DNA of 64,000 nt from Branchiostoma floridae (Eukaryota > Chordata > Leptocardii > Amphioxiformes > Branchiostomatidae): assembly GCF_000003815.2 (NCBI RefSeq), contig NC_049989.1:17182287-17246286 (forward strand). The letters run 5' to 3'. The position numbers were made by a program, and so were the translations under genes. Under the pieces are notes generated by a model. The model saw only the letters and a program-made list of their open reading frames with translations. It was not told where the DNA came from and ran no database searches. Positions 21,538 through 32,329 of the stretch are shown here, in pieces. Each line of letters opens with the position of its first letter. Positions within the stretch are counted from its first letter, which is position 1.

Positions 21538-21630
<93 letters not shown>
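21538..21630. repeat. (TA)n microsatellite
   Basis: About 46 uninterrupted TA units. Related flanks (about 21345-21400 and 21725-21790) share AAACGAT(C/T)ACGTTATG and CAGTGGT. Confidence 0.97.
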
Positions 21631-21632
<2 letters not shown>

Positions 21633-22073
21633 CAGCTATTATATGCAGTACCTCTTTTGCAATAATTTCATAAACTGCTAGGAGGCAATTTTGATCATAT
21701 GAGACATAAATACTGTTACCTAAGCAGAATTGAAACGATTACGTTATGACAGTGGTGACTGAAATAAAATAAGCTGGTGAAAAAATTGTACTTTGCGAAC
21801 CTAGCTTGATATATATTGGCAAATGAACTAATTTCTGAATTGCAAAAGTAAGATTAAAGTTTCAGTCTGGTTGTTGCTGCCCACGCACACTACCCTGTGT
21901 TTATTCATATTCCTATGCATTTCGCATGGTGTTACAGACATTATTTCTTGGTACGAGAAGCGGAATGGGTGCGGCTGTCACATGCAATATAAAATAGTGA
22001 CATGATGCTAGACAATCACACATGGACGCTGGATTTTAGTACAAAGCACGACTTTGAAAAATCATCAGATTAA

Positions 22074-22974
22074 CCCTCAAACACCCGAGTGGGGTCCGTT
22101 TGGACCCCAGGCGTACATTTTGAAGTGCCATTTGAACATTTTTGATCTGAAGAAAAAATCCTTCCGTGACTTTGTCAGTCAATATGTCTTATACCTTCTC
22201 CTAAGTTTTCGCAAAGATTGGTACAGTTATTTGGAAAATATAAAGAAAGTTTGTGTTCAGTCCCTCTGGGGTCCAAACTACTAAACTTTTAGACGATAAA
22301 AAGAATGTAACCCTTAATCCTCACAAAAATTTCTGTGTCATCAACATGTAATGTGACGACATTATGACGTCACTTACCTGATCAGATCGGCCATCTTGGA
22401 TTTTGACCAATGACGTCATGAAATTAGCATAAATTAAAAATTTTAAGTCATGAAAATTACATTTAATTTCATAGAATTTAATTGTTGACAGAAAACATGT
22501 GTAGTTTACCAAGAAAACCTTGTTGAAATTGAAATTGTCAAATTTTGGCAAAAATATGCCTGTTGGAATATGGTTGCCATGGCAACCCCAAAAATTGATA
22601 AACTTACTTTATTGACCAAAAACTTTTGCAAAAAATATTTTTTTTTGATAAATTACCAAGTTTCGTAGCTTTAGCTCTAGCCGTTCATGAGTTATGCGAC
22701 ATAAACGTTGCTGAGGGCCTCAAAATTCCCCTATCTGGTAGGAATAGGTTTAGTGCAAAACGTAGTCCCTTTGAACTTTTGCATAAATTATGATAATGAG
22801 TTGGAATTAGCAACACATTAACATCTGAAAATCTTCCTCTTACATTGACGAAGCAATGTATATACAAAGATCGCAGATAAGAAATGGTACTGAGATTTTA
22901 TGAACAAAACATTTTGGGGTCCGTTTGGACCCCACTCGGTCATTTTAGTCGCAAAAAAGGTCGGGTGCTTGAGG
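22074..22974. mobile_element. piggyBac-type MITE (TTAA-flanked), copy C
   Basis: TTAA at 22070-22073 and 22975-22978. Ends CCCTCAAACACCCGA and CCTCAAGCACCCGA. Each arm next carries the near-palindrome GGGGTCCGTTTGGACCCC (22091-22108 and 22917-22934). About 900 bp with no transposase. Confidence 0.85.
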
Positions 22975-24085
22975 TTAATTAAAAGTCAATCAGTTTGGAA
23001 CTCCTGCCCCGAACCTGGGTTCGAACGGAGGAAGCCAGGAGGTACGTTTATTTTTCGTGTCGCGGGGTTCAGGCAAGGTCAAGCCTAAAATTGCAAGTTC
23101 AACCAGCGTTTGGAAAAGTTAAGAAAACTAACGGCCCAAGTCTTGCCGTCGCAAATTGACCTCCTGAAACCAACCAAAATAAAATGACATTATCCAGAAG
23201 CCAGAATAAGTGAAATTCATGTGCAGGCATACTGATGTCAATACGTGTGTGATGTTGTGTCATTCGAAAAAAAAAAAACGCCGAAAATGTTGTAACATAA
23301 TTTCGGGGCAAACCGTTGCTCCTCAAATCAACATGGGGACTTTGCTATCTATTCAAAGGTGAGGAAATCGACAGTCTCTCAGTAGGCTTAGCTAAATCGG
23401 ATCAAGGTCAATTGTAAAAAAGACAACGACAAATAAGCTACAAGAAATTGCCAATGTCTCGAAAGCATCAGCGCTCACTGTCATTTTGCAATGCACGAAA
23501 TACCTTCATACTTGTACGGGGCAAAACCTGTAGATGTGAAGAAGTATAAACATTATGTAGGTTTGAGTTTTTGTTGTTGTTGTTGTTGCACAACAGGCAG
23601 TTGTTAACACCCATGTATCTGGGTCAAAACAGTTCACGACAAAAGCATTACCTGGTAAGTGGTAAATATACATTTCACGTCATTATTCTACAAAGGTTAA
23701 TATGTCTGAGGTTCGGGCGCAGCCAGAAGAGTTGAGGGGGCGTTTGTTTTTCACTTTGTGGCAAAAAGGTTAATTCGTCTAAGTTTCTGTCGTAATAGGA
23801 AGAGAAGGAGATTATAAGCATGCAGTTCCCGCGGTACAATGTTGATTGGTCTGGGCTTTGGTCCCTAGAAAATAACAAAATTTTCTACGACTCCTCTGAC
23901 TTGGTTCAGTGACGCTAGCAGCCGTGAAATCCTTGTATTGCCGAGTTGGTCTCCAGCTGCGAACTCGTGCGTGGTTTTATTGGTTCATGATCGAAGACAA
24001 CGCTTGAAAAAAGAAGTTGACAGTGCTGCAGTAAAGGCGAGTCTCAACGTTTCGACTGTTTTGACATCCGAACAATATCGCCAAG

Positions 24086-25575
24086 ATGATAGCTCTTCAG
24101 CTAAAAGCGTTGTTACTTCTTATGTGGTTTCAGTATAGTTTCGCGCGATACAGTCCTGCATATTTCAATCATTCGTGTTTGGTTACCATCAGGTCAGTGA
24201 TTTTATGTCGAAATCAAACCGACAGCTTTACATTTGCTTATTCTAGGCCTGAAATATTGGAGGAGTTGCATCTAAGCGGCAATCTACTTCGATCTTTTCC
24301 AAATTTTCCCTACATGCCCAAGTTATCAATAGTGTTTCTCAGGCACAATCTGCTCATGACGTTCCCATGGCTTTCATTGCGAAATGTTCCTCACCTCCTA
24401 GAATTGGTTCTCGACAGCAATAATCTAACATCCATCGAGATAAGTGAAAACAGTGTTCCAACAAATCTGCGTAGACTTTCGGTGAGTGAAAACAATTTAC
24501 AGTTCATCACGCCCTTTCCAAATCTGCCATTCTTGGAAGATCTTCTTCTGTCCAACAATAAACTTATGGTGTTTCCTTGGGAATCTCTCCCTAACCTACC
24601 GCGTTTGGTAAAACTAGATCTGTCCTTTAATAGCTTAAAACGGGTCGAGCCTGCAGGTATATTGGACACTCTCACATATCTGCAGATACTGGATCTTCGA
24701 GCAAACAACATGACGCGATTGCATGAGGCCTCTTTGCGTACAAAATACCCTATCCGACTTCTCCTGGCACTAAACCCTGTACATTGTGATTGCAGCATGT
24801 ATTGGCTGTATGATATTGATTGTGATAACAACTCGATGTGTTGTCAGAAGAGCGACTACTGCAATGGCAATGAATGCACCGTGTGTTCAGTAGGACGGGA
24901 AGAGAGGAAGATATCAAATATCCTTTGTGAGACTCCATTCGAATATAAAGGTAACAATGGATTGGAAGAACTCCTAAAGATATGTGTGGCCCTTCAGACC
25001 TCGACAATGTCCCTTGTTACAACCATTCCAATCTCTACACAACCTGTAGAGGAATTGACGAGCCTGACATTCCAGCCAGAAGAAATAAACGAGACGTCTC
25101 ATCCAGGTAAGTGATCGTTAGGTGACCGTTAACGTTTACTGTGCAGTTTAGATGGCAGTGCGTTCTATCATATTCTGTTCCTCATCTCAAGAAGATATGA
25201 TATATTGTCTTTTGACACGACGATGTACCTATGCCTTTGACTCTGTTTTTTTATTTCTCTGTCTTAATGTATCTCATTCACACGCACGCACTCTCTCTCC
25301 CTCCCTCTATGACTCCCCCATTTCCATTTGATGTTATATTGTAGCTTGAAATATCAATGGCCTGGTCCAACTATTATATCATTCTAGCTCCAGAAATGAC
25401 ATTCATCACACCGGGAGGTTTCACGACATCGGTACTAACGTTCAGTCCCATTGGCAGTTCTCCACGTCCACCCCAAAGCTTTCACCCGGCGCTTTTTGTC
25501 ATGCCTCCGGTCGTCGTCGTTGCAGTTTGTCTCAATATTTGCGCCACATTTGGCTCAAAATGCCAGTCCGCCTAA
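24086..25575 (+). CDS. LRR single-pass membrane receptor-like protein (2 exons)
   Basis: Exon 1 is 24086-25106; exon 2 is 25388-25575 (donor gtaagt, acceptor attctag, split Ala codon), stop at 25573-25575. Start context CCAAGATGA is acceptable. The product of about 400 residues has a signal peptide (MIALQLKALLLLMWFQYSFA), a two-Cys LRRNT-like cap (CLVTIRSVILC), about seven LRRs (e.g. LEELHLSGNLLRSFP), and an LRRCT starting NPVHCDCSMYWL with ten or more Cys. It continues with a Ser/Thr/Pro-rich stalk, a helix FVMPPVVVVAVCLNI and a six-residue tail. No TIR domain, so signalling would need a partner; pattern recognition or adhesion is inferred. AATAAA lies at 25649-25654. Confidence 0.9.
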
Positions 25576-25648
25576 ATACAACAAAGTCAAAGTACTCTGA
25601 TTTTTCAAATTTTTCAACTCTTGTTGTGTCCGCTCCTTAAATGCCAAT

Positions 25649-25654
25649 AATAAA
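25649..25654 (+). promoter_or_regulatory. Polyadenylation signal of the LRR gene
   Basis: Canonical AATAAA 74 bases after the LRR stop codon. Confidence 0.6.
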
Positions 25655-25699
25655 CAAGTACTGTAAGGTGCAATGTTTACCGTCATCACAAACAGCAAA

Positions 25700-28600
25700 A
25701 CGTATTTCGGTGGGTTCCAAATGGCCACTTACCTTCTTGTGTATGCCGGTATATTCCATTAATTCCAATATTTAGGCGGACTCTAAAAACATGTGCGCCA
25801 ATGGTGCCCAAAGGGGCGACAAACATGTAGCTTAAAGACACTTCGTTCATATATCGATGTACTGAGTGAGCACGTAGCTAAAGAGTTGTAAATTTTCTTT
25901 TCTTTTTCAAAGAAAACAAAGATCAATTTTAGCAATACAAGCGGTGTACATTTTTATTGGATATACCTATCTATGACTATAGCGTGAACTATTTTATTTA
26001 AAAAAAAAAACATTTCTTCTTCGAATTTTAATTTGAGAATAATAATAATGGGGATACCTAAGAAACAGCTCATTTAAGTATTTATTTGAGCATTGTGTTT
26101 ATAATGCTTACATTATGCATGTAATGAATTGTAGTATTTTAATTTTGCAGAACATGGCGATATTTTAGCTCGGAAATAGTCAATTCAATACTTGGAATGT
26201 TCTGTGATATGATTGCTTTCAATATACTCTTCTTCTGGTAAAGTTAGGATACATTCTGTACTAGCAATGTGCTGCAAAGATACAGTATTTACCTACCGAT
26301 ATTACTAGTGCCACCGCTGTGCCACGGTTATAAAACATACCACTTTTGATTGTGATAATAAAGTTATGCTTGTGTTACTTTTCAACAGTAATACTTTATA
26401 ACGTTCAATATGCCCATTGTGTTTGTAAATAATGCCTCAAAAATGTTGTGGTTATTTTCACTAGGACGCTTTGTGATATACCATGTCATTATTATTCATT
26501 TACTCTGATATGTCAACATTGGAAAAATACTATGTGTTGTATCTAGCCAGAGAAATTTTGAACCTTTGTAGTGCTCTTTATAAATGACCTGCTATGAATT
26601 CACTCATATATACGATACATGTTAATAAATACAGTCACAGAGAATCGTTAACTTTGTACTTTTAGGACTGTAGCTCTTATGAAAATAGCACGAGCTAAAA
26701 CTAATATCGGATGTCTTCGGAAAACTGTAGACGCTTGAGTAAAATAATGTTTTCTAAAGCTCATTCTTATCATAGTTAGCGTCTGATTAAATTAATCACC
26801 ATTAAAGCTATCAACATAAAAAATATCAAACCGTCACTAACAGACATTTACTTTTGAAACAAAACAAAAAAATCAGAACCAAAGGACTTGAATAAGATGT
26901 AAAATTGACAGCATGCTATAGAGTAAGAAAACAATGAATGCCTATCAGTTTTCTTCTAGAGATCGAATGTTGTCCAGTGAACACAAATCTGGATTGTTTA
27001 TTTTACTTTTAGGTTGGCCAAAAACAGTCAGGGGCTGAATCACAAGGGTCTGTAGCAGGCATTCGGCGCTTCCTACCTATTCCCTTGACCTCCTGGTCAT
27101 GGGGGGGGGGGGGTATTGGGTATTGTGGGCGGGGGCAAGGTAGACATGAAGGTTGAGAGTTGTCTCCTATCTTTCCTGCATGTTGAGGAAGGTCCAATCT
27201 CTTATAACAGAGATGACTTAGAGCCGACTTAGATAGGCAATTGTCTCATGTGCGGTCATTTGGCTGACTGTATGTTTTGATCCACTGACGCCTGGAGTAC
27301 CCATATCTTTCGATAATTGCGGTGGGTTCTAAAACATGTGTTTTCAGTTTTGCTCTCTGAAAAAAGAAAAATCCACTCAATGTCCTATCCAAAGGACTGT
27401 CCTAACCGTAAGTAGGTACTCGTTTTCATTTGAGTAAAATGAGTAAATTCGAGTCACGTACCTTTCCCCTAAGGGCACAGTTCTGGTGACATATTAACAG
27501 AATTTGACCTCAGGACCTTTACGAAACAAGCATTTCCTTCTCTCTGGTCGCTGCTCTTTATACTACTTTGTTCTTAAGACAACGATGAACAAGCTAGCTA
27601 GTGCAATCCCTAAAGAATTGCGCTGCCCACTTTCCTCAAAACTGGAGCTGATTTTACCCAAACTTACATTTAGGGCGTAGGTCTGGGTTTAGTTCTTTGT
27701 ATCAATGATTATTCAAAACTTAAATATTGGTCTGGCCTTTAATAAAATGCATCCCACCACTCGCCTACACTTGATGGGTGACTGGTATTTAGGTGGTCGG
27801 AAGTTTGTTTTATTCATTACCGTTTCTCAATTTATTTTAATACCGTATTATACGACTTGGGAGATGTTTTCAATAAATTAGATGGTAGATATGTCTGCAA
27901 TACTAATTCAGATTTACAAGTGCTAAATACCATAGCACAGCTGTTTTTCTAGCAATTGTCTTTTATTTGATATTATGTTGCCTTAAACGGAAAGGAACGA
28001 CTTTAAGGATTGTATTTTGGCAACTGATAAATGTAAAATAAAATCTCACTTATATGTCAAAAGGCTTAAAAATAGAAGGATAAAATTAATTTGTCTGGGC
28101 TACTGTCGTTGTAAAATGTCACCAGCTGACTCCCTAAGCTTCAATCAACGCCCACACGGTCTGCATATGAAAAAAAAAGTTACATATGGAAATAGTTATT
28201 TTTGCGTACCAGAAACTCGGGACTTTCATCGGCTGTGTAGAAAATGCCAAAAATGGGGCGTGTCTGACATCTGTCCACGCGCCGTCTAAACGCATTTTTT
28301 TATTCACTAACCGTTAGGCGGTAAACACAGGAACATGTCTATAAAAGTTTGTGCACTCGTATCTATACGTGTCTAATGCAAGACTCATTATTTCCGCAGC
28401 CTGTGCACAGATTTTGTAATACTAAGAAGGATTTTGGGGGATCGAGGAAGCGGTCTACATGTTACACTGCGAACAACGCAGCCTTACATGCTACTGTAGG
28501 ACATAGTAGCTAACATGTCAATATACCCGACTTACGGTGGGACTAACATGTCCATATACCTGGGTTCCGGGGAAAGAACTGACAAATAATATATTCTAGT

Positions 28601-29230
28601 GCAAACTCCAAGCTCTTCTGCTTTTATCACTATCAACCAATCATCACTCGACTCACGAGTTAATCTATGTAAGCCCAACATCCAATATAGTCTAGTCGTA
28701 ACGACACCCCAAGAACAGCATCAGCCGCAGGTCATAAATGTTACATTATCACACACCAAAAAAAAAAGAAAAGAAGAAGAAGCCAGGACTGTCTTCGTTA
28801 CCGATATGTAACAGAACAGTATATTATTCGTCAAATTCAAATAAATTTCACATTTATGCACCTGATAGTGCATAAAGATATAATAACTATGATAGTATAT
28901 TTTGAGAAAAGAATAGTTTTTTTATACTATCTTAGGAAAGAATTACAAAAACTCCATAATCCAATAATGATAAGCTGTACTGGCAACGTTTAATACAGAA
29001 TTCCTTTAGCTACATTCCGAATGTATTTGATAAATGGCCTTGTAAGCTTTATTCTCCTAACGTTCTCTTGAACATGAGAAGGGGCAATGTCTTTTTTTCC
29101 ACACCTTCATGTCCATATGCAGTGATACTGTTGTCTGTCATATCTTAATCATGTAGTCCCCGCGTAAGTGGAGACAGGTGGGAACGCTTCAATCAAACAC
29201 AGGTGAAAGCAGACAGGTGATAATTAGACA
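25700..29230. other. Gene-free stretch
   Basis: AT-rich sequence with no recognisable exon. A poly-G tract lies at 27101-27113. A dispersed repeat at 27268-27360 relates to 15919-16020. A two-copy 36-bp direct repeat (TAACATGTC-ATATACC words) spans 28508-28570. The 90-codon frame at 28017-28289 has no recognised domain or splice support. Confidence 0.5.
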
Positions 29231-29241
29231 TGCTATGTACT

Positions 29242-29249
29242 TATAAGAG
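29242..29249 (+). promoter_or_regulatory. TATA-like box upstream of the Q-rich gene
   Basis: TATAAGAG lies 68 bases before the ATG at 29317, which has a strong Kozak context (ACCAGGATGG). A start of transcription near 29270-29280 would fit. Confidence 0.5.
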
Positions 29250-29316
29250 GGTACGTAAGCGAGTATTGTCTTGCACACGAGACATACGAGACCGTTGAGA
29301 GGGCAAGAGTACCAGG

Positions 29317-30327
29317 ATGGCCCAGAGACCGAGGCGATTGCCAGCCGCGGCATTGGGCGCCCCGAATCAAGGTGGTGTGCAGGGTGTGGCTGCAGGAATT
29401 CCAAACCCGGACAGGGAGGACCGGCTCCGCAGCAGGCTATCCAGGCTGGTGGTCCGCAGCAGCTACCAGCCCAGATGCAGGCCCCAGGGCAGGCGGCAGG
29501 GCAGCAGCAGCTACCGGCTCCACACCAGGCCCCAGGGCAGGCGGCAGGGCAGCAGCAGCTACCGGCTCCACACCAGGCCCCAGGGCAGGCGGCAGGGCAG
29601 CAGCATCTACCGGCTCCACACCAGGCCCCAGGGCAGGCGGCAGGGCAGCAGCAGCTACCGGCTCCACACCAGGCCCCAGGGCAGGCGGCAGGGCAGCAGC
29701 AGCTACCGGCTCCACACCAGGCCCCAGGGCAGGCGGCAGGGCAGCAGCATCTACCGGCTCCACACCAGGCCCCAGGGCATGCGGCAGGGCAGCAGCAGCT
29801 ACCGGCTCCACACCAGGCCCCAGGGCAGGCGGTAGGGCAGCAGCATCTACCGGCTCCACACCAGGCCCCAGGGCATGCGGCAGGGCAGCAGCAGCTACCG
29901 GCTCCACACCAGGCCCCAGGGCAGGCGGCATGGCAGCAGCATCTACCGGCTCCACACCAGGCCCCAAGGGTGGGTAGGCGACAGGGCAGCAGCAGCTACC
30001 GGCTCCACACCAGGCCCCAGGGCAGGCTGCAGTGTTACAGGGGGCAGCAGCAGCGGCTGCTGTTCTGCAGCAACCAGCTCAAGCAGCCCAGGTTCCGGCA
30101 CCCCAAGCAGCGCAGGGAGCTCAACAGGTTTAATTTCAATCGTTTTGGTCTTGGCGTAATAGGAAGGTGGTTCGTGATCGTTTTAGGGGAGTTTGCTGAA
30201 TGGGGAACACGGTAATGGCTTTAACTACTGTTTGCATCTCTGTCAGATTGGACAACAGCATGGCGCTGGGACAGTAGCAGGCCAAGCAGCACCTCAAGCA
30301 CAGCAGGCCGGAGTTAATGTTCAACAG
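29317..30327 (+). CDS. Q/P/A-rich low-complexity protein, N-terminal exons (frame-broken)
   Basis: Exon 1 (29317-30127) starts MAQRPRRLPAAALGAPN, then shifts frame near 29405 into Q/P/A/G-rich sequence dominated by tandem APGQAAGQQQLPAPHQ units. It shifts back after a 4-base insertion near 29970 to read QQPAQAAQVPAPQAAQGAQQ. Exon 2 (30247-30327) encodes 27 residues of the same style (IGQQHGAGTVAGQAAPQAQQ) with acceptor ctctgtcag and donor gtgagc. The two shifts compensate. Function unknown; possibly the N-terminal (Gag-like) part of the adjacent tyrosine-recombinase element. The breaks may be real or due to repeat misassembly. Confidence 0.5.
29481..30034 (+). repeat. 48-bp coding minisatellite, about 11 units
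   Basis: Unit starts at 29481, 29529, 29577, 29625, 29673, 29721, 29769, 29817, 29865 and 29913 are exactly 48 bp apart. The unit at 29961 is 52 bp. Each encodes 16 residues (APGQAAGQQQLPAPHQ) with few substitutions, mainly CAG/CAT at one codon and GGC/GCA changes. All three forward frames and one reverse frame stay largely open because the unit lacks stops. Confidence 0.97.
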
Positions 30328-30389
30328 GTGAGCACAGTTTTGTATACGATATGGTGATTTGTGTACGCTTTCTAGTGTAGAAAGCGTGT

Positions 30390-30655
30390 TTGTGGGCGGA
30401 AGTTATGGCCCAATATTTTAGGTTCATATGTAAAGCAGCATGTGAATTGGACAGGTTATGTTTTACATTTGTGCTCTCTTACTTTGGGAAGCGGATTATG
30501 GGCGGAGGCATTGCCCGGTGATTTATGTAAATCCGGTACCGAATGTGTAACTTGAGAAAGAAATATTTCCATTTTGGAGGCGGGAGTTGGGCGGAAGGCC
30601 CGGCAATTTGAATATGAATTCGGTACCGCGGGTGTAACATAGCATGTGGATCGAA
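30390..30655 (+). repeat. Diverged tandem repeat in intron
   Basis: Three related blocks share the order GGGCGGA, GCCC(G/A), then TATG-like and GGTACCG...TGTAAC words. Spacing is about 90-110 bp. A second shorter series around 30815-30960 repeats AACGA(G/A)TTGTTGTG and CACGTGG words. Confidence 0.45.
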
Positions 30656-30997
30656 CGAGATATTATCCGTTAATAATTAAAATGTGGGCGCTATCCCGTT
30701 TGGGCAAACGAGAAAAGGGCGAAGGTGAAAACCCGGCGATCTCAATACAACTCATTATCACATTTCGTGTAGAAAATGATGGATTGATTGGAACATGGCC
30801 ACGCGCTCCTTGTGAACTAAACGAGTTGTTGTGCAGTACTGGTTTGAGTACCACGTGGGAGGCACACGTGGGAAATTAAACGAATTGTTGTGTGGTAATT
30901 AGTTTTGGGCCACGTGAGCAATACAAGGTGGATTGAGTGAATCGCTGTGCGGTGAATAATGTCATAATATGGTGCAATTTCTATATTTTCGGGAAGC

Positions 30998-31305
30998 TGG
31001 GAAACATGGATACTAGTATTTTATACGGATGGGAACAAATCAACGACGCAGAATTAAGCCTCTGTTGGGCGTTGCATCCTGAGAAGGATTTGATGGTGGA
31101 CATTTTACAGGACATGTCATACCTGTGTGAAATAACAGCATTTGATTTGAAGCATGATGGTGCGATGGTCATACAGCGACTGCAGATGCTTGAGCAATTA
31201 AGGACTGGAACGCCCTTCAATGCAGTACCGTGGATGCAGCGACTTTTAACATCTTTAAGTCGCCGGCTGCCGCGGAATAGTCCAAGATACTACAATCCCG
31301 GACAG
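30998..31305 (+). CDS. Putative exon, helical protein segment
   Basis: An open frame reading MDTSILYGWEQINDAELSLC and QRLQMLEQLRTGTPFNAVPW, ending RYYNPGQ before a weak donor (gtcaaa). Composition is strongly protein-like and helical. It may continue the Q-rich gene whose earlier exon ends at 30327. No known domain recognised; boundaries are tentative. Confidence 0.4.
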
Positions 31306-31419
31306 GTCAAAGGTGATGGACCAGGCATGGAAAATGCACTAATGTGTTACTGATTATGTTTGTTAAGACAGAAGTAAACCGACGCGTATGCGCACCAAAA
31401 AAACCCCATAATATCCTAC

Positions 31420-31925
31420 ATGAAGAATGTGGGCTTTCAAAGAAGAAGAAGAAAAGAGCAGGCTCACTACCAAGACACGGTAACGGACGCCTTGGACCAG
31501 GTCCTTGACTTGGCCAAAACGCCGTCGGAATTGAATCGTGCACTGCTTATCCCCGCACTCCAGCGGTTGGAGGAGAGAGCAAGAGCATCCGGCCATGATG
31601 ATCATGCAAAATTCGCTGCCACTCTCAGGCACGCAACCATGCATGCGATAAATCCCATTTGGGGGGGGGGGGGATGGTCCTACAGGCGTTAGGTTCGGAA
31701 ATCGACGAGAAGATAGGTGCGAAGTTTTCTAGGGTGGCCAACGCGGCGGGGAAACGGAGTTCTCAGGTGCAGCAAGGAGGCCAGGCACAGCAACAGGTAC
31801 CGGTACAGCAGGCGCCCTTGGTTCCCATCCCGCCTGCGCCGTTCGCAGCTTTGCAGCAAGCACCTTACGCACCGCTGTATTGTAAATATTCAGCGAGGCT
31901 TGCTAGCTTGATTCATTTTTATTGA
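31420..31925 (+). pseudogene. Putative exon(s), helical plus Q/P-rich segment, frame broken at poly-G
   Basis: The frame 31420-31692 encodes DALDQVLDLAKTPSELNRAL and HDDHAKFAATLRHATMHAI, then meets a 12-G run (31662-31673). The next frame continues QALGSEIDEKIGAKFSRVAN and a Q/P tail (QAQQQVPVQQAPLVPIPPAP). The two clearly belong together, so either the G-run length is wrong or the gene is dead. The style matches the Q-rich exons at 29317-30327. Confidence 0.45.
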
Positions 31926-32124
31926 CACGATAAAAATAAAAGGACACAACTTTTATCCGTGTATATTGCTGCCACGATCCTGCCACGATCGACATATAAC
32001 ACTGAAACCCGATGGAAAATGGATTAAAAATAATAAAACAAAATAAAAGGCACTTTCCTGGACTCACCACTTTTGGCTATGTTAGCGAAGATATGGCAGG
32101 AGAGCGAGTCAACACCCCTTAAAG

Positions 32125-32320
32125 CTAGGGGCACAACCCGCCGTACGTGCAAATACATGCTTCCTTTGTGCCAAAATATGGACATTCGTTTGGTGTCCAT
32201 AAGTAGTAAGTACCGTCTCCGTACAAACTCATAGGGATTTCGACGGATTTGGAAGCACGCAGACACGCCGTGGAACTTGACGTGCATGCAAAACTTTCAC
32301 TGCTGCCGGGCTGAAAACCC
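32125..32320. mobile_element. Truncated, inverted copy of the 8896-9228 MITE
   Basis: Begins CTAGGGGCACAACCCGCCGT and follows the reverse complement of the 9228 end of the first copy for about 195 bp with roughly three-quarters identity by eye (shared AAGTACCG, CTCCGTAC, ACACGCCGT). The second end is missing. Confidence 0.75.
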
Positions 32321-32329
32321 GTCTCCAAG

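Noticed and set aside
21491-21681. ORFs of repeating YIYIYI
   Set aside because: Translation of a (TA)n microsatellite.
22990-23050. tRNA-like B-box (GGGTTCGAAC)
   Set aside because: No matching A box or stem pairing around it.
28017-28289. 90-codon ORF with several Cys
   Set aside because: Cys spacing fits no known finger; AT-rich intergenic context without splice sites.
29437-29967. Long minus-strand ORF through the 48-bp repeat (GPGVEPVAAAALPPAL units)
   Set aside because: It is the shadow of a stop-free 48-bp repeat; the forward Q/P/A-rich frame matches neighbouring exons.
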